This document shows positions 1 through 9,038 of a stretch of 64,000 nt of DNA, in pieces. This DNA is from Phocaeicola vulgatus ATCC 8482 (GTDB lineage Bacteria > Bacteroidota > Bacteroidia > Bacteroidales > Bacteroidaceae), in the NCBI RefSeq assembly GCF_000012825.1, contig NC_009614.1:4960001-5024000 (forward strand), read 5' to 3'. Every line of letters begins with the position of its first letter. Position 1 is the stretch's first letter. The notes beneath the pieces are model-generated. The model was not told the origin of the DNA. It saw only the letters and a list, made by a program, of their open reading frames with translations, and searched no databases. The translations under genes were made by a program, and so were the position numbers.

Positions 1-96
1 CAAATACTCTCTATGAAGAACGTCTGTTACGGCATCTATTTCTTCCTTACCAATGCAAGATTTGGACAATCTAATATTTCTCATAAACATCATCAT
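1..96 (-). CDS. DegT/DnrJ/EryC1-type aminotransferase, N-terminal fragment (cut by window edge)
   Basis: Only the first 32 codons are inside the window, reading leftward from an ATG at 96-94 that overlaps the rfbF stop codon in an ATGA. The translation begins with a Met-rich start and continues IRLSKSCIGKEEIDAVTDVL, which resembles the N-terminus of PLP-dependent sugar aminotransferases of the DegT/DnrJ/EryC1 fold (the 'LSKP.IG.EE..AV..VL' pattern). Several in-frame ATGs (96, 93, 90, 84) could serve as start; the overlap favours the first. Family knowledge: such enzymes place an amino group on a 4-keto (or 3-keto) nucleotide sugar. The position directly after the CDP-glucose genes suggests it acts on a CDP-keto-deoxy sugar. 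The assignment rests on a short stretch and is tentative. Confidence 0.55.
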   Translation of the reverse strand, partial: MMMFMRNIRLSKSCIGKEEIDAVTDVLHREYL

Positions 97-893
97 TTTA
101 TTATCGGTATTTCTCTTTCCCATTTTTTCCATGGAGCAACTCCATCAATAAGCAACTGTTCCAATAGATTTTTTTCACGTATATTATCCATACATTGCCA
201 GAACCCCTTATGTGTATAAGACATTAGTTCACCTTCGGTAGCCAACTTATTCAATGGTTCTTTTTCAAATATGGTTTGATCTCCTTCTATATAATCGAAC
301 ACTCTAGGTTCCAACACCATATATCCGGCATTAATAGGTACACCATCATTGATATTCTTCTCACGAAATGAACGAATGGAATTATTTTCATCAATATTTA
401 AAACCCCCTTGTCTTGTGCTTGAATAACAGCAGTAAGAGTTGCTATTTTACCATGCTTTTTATGAAATGCCACAAGCTTATTGATGTCAACATCACACAC
501 ACCATCACCATATGTCATCATAAAGGTTTCATTGTTAACATATTCCTTTATACGTTTGATACGGCCTCCGGTCAATGTGTTATATCCTGTATCAACTATC
601 GTTACTTTCCAAGGTTCAAGATTTGAATGATGTACAGTTATTTCATTCTTACCGTTACGGAAGTTGAAGCTAACATCGGAATTGTAAAGAAAATAGTTTG
701 CAAACCATTCCTTAATATATTCCTGTTTGTATCCAGCACAAATTATGAATTCATTATATCCATAATATGCATATTCCTTCATTATATGCCAAAGAATGGG
801 CATACCGCAAATTTCAATCATGGGCTTTGGCTTAAATTGGCTCTCTTCACTAATACGCGAGCCAAAACCGCCTGCTAAAAGAACTACCTTCAT
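93..893 (-). CDS. rfbF: Glucose-1-phosphate cytidylyltransferase
   Basis: 266 aa, the usual family length (about 257). It makes CDP-glucose from CTP and glucose 1-phosphate, the entry step to CDP-3,6-dideoxyhexoses and related sugars, in the cytoplasm. The N-terminal nucleotide-binding signature LLAGGFGSRISEE (5-17) is followed by KPKPM (21-25), and the metal/sugar-phosphate motif YGDGVCDVD lies at 128-136. The start ATG overlaps the stop of the upstream cupin gene by 4 bp, so translation is probably coupled. The neighbour two genes upstream is the CDP-glucose 4,6-dehydratase, which confirms the CDP rather than dTDP route. I see no unusual residues. Confident call. Confidence 0.95.
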   Translation of the reverse strand: MKVVLLAGGFGSRISEESQFKPKPMIEICGMPILWHIMKEYAYYGYNEFIICAGYKQEYIKEWFANYFLYNSDVSFNFRNGKNEITVHHSNLEPWKVTIVDTGYNTLTGGRIKRIKEYVNNETFMMTYGDGVCDVDINKLVAFHKKHGKIATLTAVIQAQDKGVLNIDENNSIRSFREKNINDGVPINAGYMVLEPRVFDYIEGDQTIFEKEPLNKLATEGELMSYTHKGFWQCMDNIREKNLLEQLLIDGVAPWKKWEREIPIIK

Positions 894-1375
894 ATAGATC
901 TGCTAATTTTGTTGAAATCAAACTTTATATCACTCTCTTCTATTGGAATGTTTACCTGCTCTAGAGGATCATGAGGAATATTGGCTACATTTAGAAGAAT
1001 GCTTTTACCTTCACCTATTCCAACGAAGCCCATCCATACTCCAGCCGGTATTGTGATCCTTCGATACAATTCAGGTAATTCAGGTGACAATATCACCTCC
1101 ATGTACTTTCCAAATGTAGAAGAGTTCTCACGCCCATCATATAAAACGAAATGTATCTTTCCTACAATACATACTAGGTTTAATGTCATTCTAGAATGAC
1201 GTTTCCATGCCTTTACCAAACCTTGTAAAACACTTGAGAAATAAACTTCACCAAATCCTTCAAATCCAGGGTCAACACATTTCATTGCATGAAATACATC
1301 CCCTTTGGGATGAGTTATCTGTTTTAAGGGAGTCAGCAAAACTCCGTCAATTGTGATATTGTCCATTATTTCCAA
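890..1375 (-). CDS. RfbC-like cupin (CDP-4-keto-6-deoxyhexose epimerase candidate)
   Basis: 161 aa, shorter than a canonical RfbC (about 180). The sequence has the dTDP-4-dehydrorhamnose 3,5-epimerase family cupin pattern: a strand with VKAWKRHSRMT (H60 in the position of the catalytic His), then NLVCIVGKIHFVLYD (66-80) and PAGVWMGFVG. It lies between rfbG and rfbF, starting one base after rfbG ends and overlapping rfbF by 4 bp. By analogy with ascarylose-type pathways, where an epimerase works on a CDP-4-keto sugar, I infer that it epimerises the RfbG product at C3 and/or C5. A second Met at codon 4 could be the true start. The substrate is not determinable from sequence. Confidence 0.72.
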   Translation of the reverse strand: MEIMDNITIDGVLLTPLKQITHPKGDVFHAMKCVDPGFEGFGEVYFSSVLQGLVKAWKRHSRMTLNLVCIVGKIHFVLYDGRENSSTFGKYMEVILSPELPELYRRITIPAGVWMGFVGIGEGKSILLNVANIPHDPLEQVNIPIEESDIKFDFNKISRSI

Positions 1376-2476
1376 TTATTTTGCCCAATCAAGATTCTGT
1401 TTTTTTGCAGCTTCCATATATGCATTGATTTGTTTTTCTGTCAAAGCAAACATATCCTTAGCCTGCTCTACATAGAATGCACGATACCATTCAGCAATAA
1501 AATTCACACATTCGTCATAATGCAAGGTTGAATGCCAATGTAAATAAGCCAAGGCCTTATCACAGTTCAGCTTAAGCAATGTAGCTTCCTCAAAAGGTAC
1601 ATTGCCTGTGAGTTTTGCAGCTTTGTTCTTATCCAATCCCCATAAAGTAGCAAGATCTTGAAACAGTTCAAATACGGTTTTTGTCTGTTCTGCACGTGGA
1701 CCAAAGTTGTAAGATTCCCCATTTTCGCATTTGCCTTCACATAAATATTGCGCCAACGTCAGATATCCACTTAATGGCTCAAGAACATGTTGCCAAGGAC
1801 GAGTCGCCTTTGGACTTCTGATTTCTACAGTCTTTCCTTCTGAAAAAGCTTTCACACAATCTACAATAATTCTATCTTTTGCCCAATCACCGCCACCGAT
1901 AACGTTACCAGCTCTAGCCACACCAAACTTAATGTTTGGCATTTTCTTGATAAATGAATGCCAATAACTCTTAATGACAAGTTCGGCAGCACCTTTAGAT
2001 CCAGAATATATATCCTTACCTCCAATACCATCTGTTTCACGATACCCCCAAATCCACTCTACATTATCATACGCTTTATCAGAAGTAATTAGAACACAAG
2101 TACAATTCCAATCAATGTTCATGACAGCTTCACATACAACAGCTGTACCCACAATGTTAGTAGTCATTGTTTCAAATGGTTCGCGATAACTTGTCAAGAC
2201 CAAAGCTTGTGCGGCAAGATGAATCAAAAAATCAGGTTTCACTTCCTGCACAAAATCATTAAATTCCCTTTTGTTTCTAATATCACCATAGTGTTGACAT
2301 ATCTTATCTTCAAGATGAAGTGTATCAAACATCGATGGAGTTGTCGGCACACCAATCGAATATCCATAAACCTCAGCTCCCATCATTTTAAGCCATGTAG
2401 ACAGCCAAGTCCCTTTAAACCCAGTATTACCAGTAATAATAACCTTCTTATTCTTATAAATATTACTAAATGCCAT
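1376..2476 (-). CDS. rfbG: CDP-glucose 4,6-dehydratase
   Basis: 366 aa, normal length for RfbG/DdhB. This extended short-chain dehydrogenase converts CDP-glucose to CDP-4-keto-6-deoxyglucose. The Rossmann NAD motif GNTGFKG is at 16-22 (the GNTGFKG variant is typical of CDP-glucose dehydratases). The catalytic TSDK lies at 131-134 and the YxxxK pair YSGSK at 157-161. RPWQHVLEPLSGYL, another family hallmark, follows in the C-terminal half. The start overlaps the end of the upstream aminotransferase-like gene by about 11 bp, and the stop abuts the next gene, so all sit in one transcription unit. No RfbH/DdhC (3-dehydrase) gene is visible in the window, so the sugar cannot be assigned as a 3,6-dideoxyhexose from this evidence alone. 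Confidence 0.95.
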   Translation of the reverse strand: MAFSNIYKNKKVIITGNTGFKGTWLSTWLKMMGAEVYGYSIGVPTTPSMFDTLHLEDKICQHYGDIRNKREFNDFVQEVKPDFLIHLAAQALVLTSYREPFETMTTNIVGTAVVCEAVMNIDWNCTCVLITSDKAYDNVEWIWGYRETDGIGGKDIYSGSKGAAELVIKSYWHSFIKKMPNIKFGVARAGNVIGGGDWAKDRIIVDCVKAFSEGKTVEIRSPKATRPWQHVLEPLSGYLTLAQYLCEGKCENGESYNFGPRAEQTKTVFELFQDLATLWGLDKNKAAKLTGNVPFEEATLLKLNCDKALAYLHWHSTLHYDECVNFIAEWYRAFYVEQAKDMFALTEKQINAYMEAAKKQNLDWAK

Positions 2477-3752
2477 AACTATATGTTTTTTTTATATTCC
2501 GCAAAAAGATATTTTGTTGTTTTGAATCTATAATAACCGGTAGATTCATAATCGATTTTCCTATTTTTTCCGCAACTGGGCATCCTCCCCAATGATATCC
2601 AAAGTCACATATATTTTCTTTTGTTGCAACAATCGGAGTTTTAAACCAAATCCAATCATCAATGTATGAGAATACAGTAAGAGCGAAATGAGTTGAATAA
2701 GCAATACGCAAAGGAATAATGTCACAACCAGTATCATAATAAGCTGCAGGCATATCTTCTTTTTTTTCTACAACCTGTAAAATTTCTTTAAGCCAACTCT
2801 GCCTTTGATGAATATTAGCTTTATATTGTTCAAGAACATGTAATCCAATCTTTGCCAAAACAGAAGGTAGTTTAGCAGGATAACTGTAATAAGGGTTTAT
2901 TGCGATTTTGGCAGATGTTTCCAACTCCAAATAAGGAGATATTTCATTATGAATATGTAGCTTATTCATCAAAGCCTTTTTATAGTTCCGCATTATGTAT
3001 ATTTTATGATTTACAGTTTCTATGCGGTGTTCATCAATATAAGTCTTTAAGATCATTCGCTGATGTTCGTTACTTAAATCCCCACAATCATCACGCATTG
3101 CCCGAATAGATGTAGCTATGTCTATATCATTAGTATAAACAAAGCCTCCTATAAGTGTATTAAGAGGTTTGGTATGATCTGTTGAAAATATTGCAGCATC
3201 ACCATAATTGCCAACTATAATACTTTTATATTTTGAACCAAAGGTCAACGCACAATCTTCCACTAAATAGCAACTATGAGATTTAGCAATCTCCTTTATT
3301 TTATCAATCTTACATGGAATTCCAAAAGAATGCTGAGCCACAACTACTTTTGTCCGATTCGTAATTTTGGACACTAAAGATTCTGCAGACATTCCTAAGG
3401 TATCCTTGTCGATATCCACATAAATTGGAGTTGCTCCAGTTCGCAAAACAGCATTAGCCATAACAGCACAAGTAAATCCTGTAAGAGCAACTTCATCGCC
3501 TTCTCTTATTCCCCAGCTTTTTAATAAAGAATAGAATGACATACGTCCTGATGCGAAAGTCACGACATGCCCTCCTCCAAGAAATTGGCTTAGTTCTTTT
3601 TCATAGCGATTAACATAATCAAGATTAGGAGCCTCTATCAGTGCTTCATAGTCTGACTGTTTTTCTGATATATCAATACTTGGAGAAATAAAGCTACTGA
3701 TTTCAGACGTAAACAATAGTCTAAACATTTTTTTCATTTTTGATATTATCAT
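2466..3752 (-). CDS. DegT/DnrJ/EryC1 family PLP aminotransferase, divergent
   Basis: 428 aa. The fold is recognisable from ASGRMSFYSLL (67-77), EGDEVALTGFTCAVMANAVL (84-103, the 'GDEV..p.ft...' strand), YVDID (111-115) and VEDCALTFGS (164-173, the PLP-ring Asp). The internal-aldimine lysine is most likely K195 in TDHTKPLNTLIGG, but the flanking residues differ from the usual SxxxxKxxxxGEGG, and the C-terminal 200 residues match nothing I know. It may be a sugar aminotransferase of a divergent subgroup (including DegT-like proteins fused to or degenerated from the family). It overlaps rfbG by 11 bp and follows the flippase by about 40 bp. MKKMF (codon 6) is an alternative start. Substrate unknown; a CDP-keto sugar is plausible from context. 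Confidence 0.68.
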   Translation of the reverse strand: MIISKMKKMFRLLFTSEISSFISPSIDISEKQSDYEALIEAPNLDYVNRYEKELSQFLGGGHVVTFASGRMSFYSLLKSWGIREGDEVALTGFTCAVMANAVLRTGATPIYVDIDKDTLGMSAESLVSKITNRTKVVVAQHSFGIPCKIDKIKEIAKSHSCYLVEDCALTFGSKYKSIIVGNYGDAAIFSTDHTKPLNTLIGGFVYTNDIDIATSIRAMRDDCGDLSNEHQRMILKTYIDEHRIETVNHKIYIMRNYKKALMNKLHIHNEISPYLELETSAKIAINPYYSYPAKLPSVLAKIGLHVLEQYKANIHQRQSWLKEILQVVEKKEDMPAAYYDTGCDIIPLRIAYSTHFALTVFSYIDDWIWFKTPIVATKENICDFGYHWGGCPVAEKIGKSIMNLPVIIDSKQQNIFLRNIKKTYSYGI

Positions 3753-3791
3753 AATCTCTAAATGGTTTCGTTTTCCATAATTCCTTTCTAT

Positions 3792-5330
3792 TCAACGTCT
3801 AATAATTGACTTCACCAATGAATACATTTCTCTATTACAACACACTGATACTAGAATTGATATTAAAACAATCAATCCCATAACCAATAAATTATAACAA
3901 AGGGAAATCTTATTATATTCATAAGCCATATAAGGCTTTACAAGAGTACTTAATACTAATAGTACAATTAAAGGTAAAAACAAAGTTTTCAAAATTAGGA
4001 ATAGTGAAACTATCTGACCAGCATTCTTTGCAAAATCTCTGTATAATGAATACCAATAAAGAATACCCAAAAATATAGGAATCAATCCTTTAGATATAGC
4101 GAACGAAAATACGCCCCATTTACCAACAGTAAAAAAAATTAATAACCAGTATAGTATAGGTTGAAATATATTAAACCTATTAAGTAAAGTAGTTTTTTCA
4201 ATTGCAATAAAATAAGAAGAACTAGGGTTTGAGAGAAAGCAAGGAAAGAAACAAAACACCAAAAGTGATAAAATAGAACTGGATTCCTCATAATTGAATC
4301 CAACCCAACTTATAATAAATGGTTCACTCAGCATAGACAATCCAACAATGGGCAGAACTACCATTGGCGAGAGCATTAATAACATCCGATTCACAAATTT
4401 CATCAGTCCTACCCTGTCATTTTCACCAATCAAATGATTATATCGCGATGAATAAGGTGAATAAAGTAATGACACAAAGGTTCGTACAAAGGTCAATGCA
4501 GAAAAAGCTATGCCATAAACTGCTACTGCCTCCAGACCAACAAAATTTGAAATCGCGATTTGATCAAATTCATAGAACAACACCCAAGAAAGTATAGATA
4601 TAAATGAAGCTCCCGTCAAGCCCTTTTCTTTATCAAAGATAATACGGTCAAAACGGATAGCTTTAAGAAATTCCACAAATGAATATTGATACTTTCGGAC
4701 CTGAAAAGCTGCCATCAATACTACGGATAGGTTGATAAACTGCACGAATGCAAAATAAGGTACCAACAAATAATTTTCACTTCCAAAAAAAAAGAAAACT
4801 GATAAAATCTTCAGAATACTGCCTACCGCAGAGATACGCTGTAATTTATAATCTTCTACACGTATGGAATAAATCATATTAAGAATTCGTTGGCCAATGA
4901 TTACCGGACAGGAAACAGACAACAGAATCAGCAAATAACGTGCCGTATAAAAATTTTCACTATCTGGTTCCAATTCAGGCATGAGAATTTGAGGGAATAT
5001 GCTGATTATTCCAAATAGCAAAGCTATCAGCATAAACATGCTAAGCATAATAAATGCAGTAAAACCTATCGTACGAATTTCATTCTTTCGGTCACCACGA
5101 ATATAATATTCCGCTGCATATTTCAATCCCGATGAAATAAAACCTAAATCAGCATACGAAAAGAATATAGTCAGAGACGTACAAACACTGTAAATACCAA
5201 AGAGTGTTTTATTTCCAGAAAGTGAAGGCATCACAATAAAAAGCGAAAGAAAACCTAAAATTATGGATAATCCTTGCCAAATGTAAATCCTAAAATATTT
5301 TCCGCGATATGATATGCTCATAGGTATCAA
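3792..5330 (-). CDS. Wzx-type polysaccharide flippase (MOP superfamily)
   Basis: 512 aa, a strongly hydrophobic protein with about 12-14 predicted membrane spans, the length and layout of O-antigen/capsule repeat-unit flippases. The opening, SYRGKYFRIYIWQGLSIILG, and the paired hydrophobic helices throughout are typical of the RfbX/Wzx family in Bacteroidetes. Family role: it moves the undecaprenyl-diphosphate-linked repeat unit from the cytoplasmic to the periplasmic face. It overlaps the upstream glycosyltransferase-like gene by 4 bp. Its presence argues for a Wzx/Wzy-dependent polysaccharide; no Wzy polymerase or initiating sugar-phosphate transferase is visible in the window, so these presumably lie beyond the left edge. 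Confidence 0.85.
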   Translation of the reverse strand: MIPMSISYRGKYFRIYIWQGLSIILGFLSLFIVMPSLSGNKTLFGIYSVCTSLTIFFSYADLGFISSGLKYAAEYYIRGDRKNEIRTIGFTAFIMLSMFMLIALLFGIISIFPQILMPELEPDSENFYTARYLLILLSVSCPVIIGQRILNMIYSIRVEDYKLQRISAVGSILKILSVFFFFGSENYLLVPYFAFVQFINLSVVLMAAFQVRKYQYSFVEFLKAIRFDRIIFDKEKGLTGASFISILSWVLFYEFDQIAISNFVGLEAVAVYGIAFSALTFVRTFVSLLYSPYSSRYNHLIGENDRVGLMKFVNRMLLMLSPMVVLPIVGLSMLSEPFIISWVGFNYEESSSILSLLVFCFFPCFLSNPSSSYFIAIEKTTLLNRFNIFQPILYWLLIFFTVGKWGVFSFAISKGLIPIFLGILYWYSLYRDFAKNAGQIVSLFLILKTLFLPLIVLLVLSTLVKPYMAYEYNKISLCYNLLVMGLIVLISILVSVCCNREMYSLVKSIIRR

Positions 5331-6970
5331 GTGAAAAGTTGGAAAATTAACTGAGGCTCTAGTTTGGTAAAGAAATAGTTTCTCAACCGATAGCCCTCGG
5401 TCATTGCATCCTCAATATTTAGATTCAATATCCTAACAATAGCATCCGAAAGTTCAGCCAAATTATTGGCAGTATACCACAATACTTCATTCACCTCTTC
5501 TATTTTATCAAAAAGAATGATGGAAAGCGGATCTTTCAGATTAATAACAGGGATTCCCAAACTTAAGGCTTCAAACATCACAGATGTGTTAGCTGCAAGA
5601 ATTGCGTCTGCTTTCAGCAAGAAAGAGTTTACATTACCTTTTACTACTTCTAGCTTTCCCCCTGCCTTGTTTGTACAGGAAACCATCCATGATGAATTTG
5701 CATCAGGATGGGGCTTCAAAAGTATATTAATATTAGCATTAGAAGATTTAATAAAATCAGTGAGCAATTCGTATTTATACTCCATATCATAATTATCGAG
5801 TGCAAATGGCACCAAGAGCGTGAACTTATCATGAGGTTTGGTGCTTCTATGACTGCTATATATCTCTTGATTTCTCAGTGCAGGAGCTATATGCTTATAC
5901 CCGTTATAATTTTGATAGAACTTTAGCAGATAACTGCTACATAAATAAATATCTTTTGGAGCAATATGACAAAATAATTCTTTATTCGATGCTATAATAT
6001 GTGGAAAAATTGTTGAATCAGCAATAAATCCCATATATCCATGAACTTTTGCCTCTGGATAGTATTGATGCATTGCGTAATATACTGATTTGTCGTAGCT
6101 TTGGTTCTCAAACCAATCCACAAATAAGCAAATGTCAACATCCAATTCTTTCATTCTCATAATAGCTCTTTCCATCAAAATGGCATAGTAGAAATAACTC
6201 TGATTACTCTCTTTGTATGCCTTTCCCAAAAGCCATTGAAGACTGAATCCCTGATAAGTATAACTTGCAAAATCTGGCTTTTCAAAACGCCCCATATAGC
6301 GCCATGCGTAGAGGTAATCTTTAAAAAGTAAAAAATCACTCATAAAGAACAAGTTTTCCTTAGAATTGGCAACAATAATATCCAATTGCTTTTTTGAGGC
6401 AAAGGGCAAATACAAAGGCATGAAATATATTTGTTCTTTTTGGGCATCAATCAATTTATCTACAGAATTTCCATAAAAACGATCCCAATAGGCATCAACC
6501 TTTTTTGCAATAAAGGTATCAATGATAGTTAATCTTCCCCCTCGGCACACCTTATTACGCCTCTCTTTCGAACCGCTAAGCCATGAACAGAGTGACCATA
6601 TTCCATATCGAATATTATTTTTCCATAAACGAATATTATTTTTCAAAGAACTTGTCTTACCATGCACATTTATCTTAGGATACAGATTTGAAATGGTTTT
6701 TCGCAACTCATCATTATCCACTATGATTTCTTCTATTATTTCTCCGCTACTTATAAGCTCTGATATCAATCGCAAGGACTCAAGTTCTGCCAGCATTGAA
6801 GAAAAAACGGTACTACGAGAATTTACGTTACAAACCAGCCATTCCAAACTATCACGATTATAATCAATTAACTGTTCGGTCAATGCATTATAGTCGGCAA
6901 TCACATTTTTTTTCAGCTTTGCCTTTAATTTACTCTGTTCCAGAGTTAGTTCATTTAGATTTAATATCAT
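5327..6970 (-). CDS. GT-B-like capsule glycosyltransferase candidate, 547 aa
   Basis: 547 aa, soluble, no signal peptide. The C-terminal third carries features of GT-B surface-carbohydrate transferases: LLKPHPDANSS (417-427; the 'KxHP' loop) and NTSVMFEALSLGIPVI (461-476), the motif shared by CDP-glycerol transferases, KpsS/KpsC-type Kdo transferases and polysialyltransferase-like proteins. The N-terminal half is not recognisable to me. It is translationally linked to its neighbours: it begins one base after the preceding gene ends and overlaps wzx by 4 bp. Given that the locus makes CMP-activated ulosonic acids, a CMP-sugar transferase is an attractive reading, but that is inference; a CDP-sugar donor is also possible. 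Confidence 0.6.
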   Translation of the reverse strand: MILNLNELTLEQSKLKAKLKKNVIADYNALTEQLIDYNRDSLEWLVCNVNSRSTVFSSMLAELESLRLISELISSGEIIEEIIVDNDELRKTISNLYPKINVHGKTSSLKNNIRLWKNNIRYGIWSLCSWLSGSKERRNKVCRGGRLTIIDTFIAKKVDAYWDRFYGNSVDKLIDAQKEQIYFMPLYLPFASKKQLDIIVANSKENLFFMSDFLLFKDYLYAWRYMGRFEKPDFASYTYQGFSLQWLLGKAYKESNQSYFYYAILMERAIMRMKELDVDICLFVDWFENQSYDKSVYYAMHQYYPEAKVHGYMGFIADSTIFPHIIASNKELFCHIAPKDIYLCSSYLLKFYQNYNGYKHIAPALRNQEIYSSHRSTKPHDKFTLLVPFALDNYDMEYKYELLTDFIKSSNANINILLKPHPDANSSWMVSCTNKAGGKLEVVKGNVNSFLLKADAILAANTSVMFEALSLGIPVINLKDPLSIILFDKIEEVNEVLWYTANNLAELSDAIVRILNLNIEDAMTEGYRLRNYFFTKLEPQLIFQLFT

Positions 6971-8128
6971 CTATTTTATCTTTAATAAAGCTTCACTCAA
7001 TAAATCTGCACTTGCTTTTCCAATCTCATCTTTTGTATAAAGATATTTATCAATAAATTCATCGTACACGCTATCAAACACCACAGGGACGGATATATCA
7101 GCATCTTCTGCATCAATATTTACCAATGGACTTTGGAAAAAACTAGAGTAACTCAACTCAGCTGCAATGCCATACTTGTTAACGACTTCATCAGTCGTGA
7201 TAAACTTGATTGGTTTGTGCTGTATTATAAGAAAAGTAATAGCTGTACTCAAATGATTAATAGCCCATGCACAACCCTTACACAACTCCGCAGTCTTTCC
7301 AAATAATACGGGTCTGCCGTCAAAATAGTTATGTTCATGATATTTTTGAGCACTAGGATGTGCAGCTATAACTACAGGTAACCCATACTTATCCTCCACA
7401 CGTTTCAGGTAATTATTTACTGATTTAAAATATTGTTCAGGATCAATATGTCCACTGGCAGTTAGTTCAAAATCAGGATGGAAAGGCATATAAGCATCAA
7501 TAAACACAATATATTTCCTATCATTATACCTTTCCATTTTATCCACCTTATTAAAATGCTCTATATCATAGTCTACAATTGTTATTTTCTGCGTCTTGTC
7601 GGAAATAAGTTGAGATGCAGAGTTAATACTGTGTACACCTTGAGTCACAGCATAATCAAAATCTTTTAAATAACCAATTTTTCTCAATAGAGGAATAGAC
7701 CTATGAATGAAATAATACCTCACTCTAATCGGGTTAAACAAAAGTTTAAGTCTATGCTCCATTCTATTTTTGGGGAGAGGCAAATGCATACTTCCAATAT
7801 TGAAATAGCCAACATTTTTTTGTTTTGCTTTGCTTAAAATTCTAAACAACTTCAAACAAGGAGCAAATACAGGCATTAATGAAATGAGAATAGCATCTTT
7901 ATTGCGATCTAGATTTATAATCCGCTGAATTTCTTTCCAAGATTTGGGTATAGTTTCACAACCTTTAGAAGGTACATTACTTAATAAACCAACTAACGGT
8001 CCAATCCAAACATACTCAATTGGGAATCCCTTTTCTTGCAATTGTTTTAACAGAAACCTATCATTATAGACTTCTTTCCAAGGTTCAATATTAAAAAAAA
8101 ACAGTTTTGGCAGATTTTGATTTGACAT
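6971..8128 (-). CDS. Putative GT-B-like glycosyltransferase, 385 aa
   Basis: 385 aa; I do not recognise a named family. The first residues are unusual (FFFNIEPWKEVYNDRFLL). The C-terminal half contains VVIAAHPSAQKYH (252-264), followed about 30 residues later by CKGCAWAINHLSTAITFLII (282-301). This matches the order of the HP loop and the 'N.STa..fea...g.P' loop of GT-B transferases and of the adjacent 547-aa protein. No signal peptide or membrane helix is evident. It abuts the 547-aa gene directly. Upstream (8129-8345) is a 217-bp AT-rich gap with no gene and no exact TAnnTTTG box on the minus strand. Role inferred: a transferase adding one of the unusual sugars of this locus. Confidence 0.5.
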   Translation of the reverse strand: MSNQNLPKLFFFNIEPWKEVYNDRFLLKQLQEKGFPIEYVWIGPLVGLLSNVPSKGCETIPKSWKEIQRIINLDRNKDAILISLMPVFAPCLKLFRILSKAKQKNVGYFNIGSMHLPLPKNRMEHRLKLLFNPIRVRYYFIHRSIPLLRKIGYLKDFDYAVTQGVHSINSASQLISDKTQKITIVDYDIEHFNKVDKMERYNDRKYIVFIDAYMPFHPDFELTASGHIDPEQYFKSVNNYLKRVEDKYGLPVVIAAHPSAQKYHEHNYFDGRPVLFGKTAELCKGCAWAINHLSTAITFLIIQHKPIKFITTDEVVNKYGIAAELSYSSFFQSPLVNIDAEDADISVPVVFDSVYDEFIDKYLYTKDEIGKASADLLSEALLKIK

Positions 8129-8345
8129 CCTTATTTTTTATTATAATTATCTCTAATATTTAAAGTATTAACCACTTTTTCTGTTTCAAAAAATACCATA
8201 TTTGTCCTAAATATCAAAATTCTCTTTCACAATCATTGGCTTTATATTATACCCATAAATATCCATAGTTGCTACCCTTCAAACTCAAAATATAGAGAAT
8301 TCTTTAAACTCATTTTCACCAGTCAAGTATACTTCCCCATAATCC

Positions 8346-9038
8346 TTATCCAGCCTTTATGTTAAAGCGGTATTTAACACCGGGGTATAAAAACTCCCCA
8401 CCATATTTTTCCCCTTCCAGTTCCACATCCAATCCTTGTTCCAGTGCCAGATTCATACCCGGAAGAATATCCCAAGAATAACATCCTTTCAGATGTAAAA
8501 ACTGTCTGTAACAGCCTCGTATAACATTATACATATTATACATGCAACACCCCATAATACGATATTCAGAGCCCTGTTCCAACCTCTTAAAATCTTCAGG
8601 TTGCATATAAGATGACAGCCCACAAATTCTTGAACCAATAATTTTAGAAAACTGATCACCTGTACATAAACGAATTCCCAATTCGGGTAACATAATCATA
8701 CTTTGATAATGCCTCATTCCTTTATAAACAGAAATGCCGACTCCCCATTCCTTCAGACCTGAAACAAAATTCTCCGTACCGTCTATCGGGTCTACCGTTA
8801 TCACATACTCAACTTCTTCCAAACGTGACAAATTCGTTTCTGTTTCCTCTGAAATAACCAAATAATCCTTCAGATTGGAGTCCAAGAAATCAAAAATGAG
8901 TTTTTCACACAATTTGTCCCCTTTGGAAACAAAGGTATGATCGGATTTCAACTCTGAAGTATTCCGTAAGGAGAGAATTTCAGGCAAATGAAGCATAATC
9001 AGTTCATGTATGCTTCTACAAATATCCGGTTCATTCAT
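8346..9038 (-). CDS. Inositol-monophosphatase-family phosphatase
   Basis: 230 aa, shorter than typical IMPase/CysQ proteins (about 260). The lithium-sensitive metal-dependent phosphatase signature is complete: EE at 64-65, DPIDGT at 83-88 (two metal ligands and the general-base region) and a late SWDILPG with D190 as third-site ligand. These enzymes remove a phosphate monoester from small polyols, sugar phosphates or nucleotides in the cytoplasm. The 3' end of the aldolase gene overlaps this gene's start by 8 bp. In this position it may dephosphorylate a ulosonic acid phosphate before CMP activation, the job KdsC (a HAD enzyme) does for Kdo. The substrate is inferred from context only. Confidence 0.82.
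   Translation of the reverse strand: MNEPDICRSIHELIMLHLPEILSLRNTSELKSDHTFVSKGDKLCEKLIFDFLDSNLKDYLVISEETETNLSRLEEVEYVITVDPIDGTENFVSGLKEWGVGISVYKGMRHYQSMIMLPELGIRLCTGDQFSKIIGSRICGLSSYMQPEDFKRLEQGSEYRIMGCCMYNMYNVIRGCYRQFLHLKGCYSWDILPGMNLALEQGLDVELEGEKYGGEFLYPGVKYRFNIKAG

Noticed and set aside
8129..8345. Promoter in the gap before the 385-aa gene
   Set aside because: The AT-rich stretch has no TAnnTTTG match on the minus strand; only partial words such as CAAAATAT.
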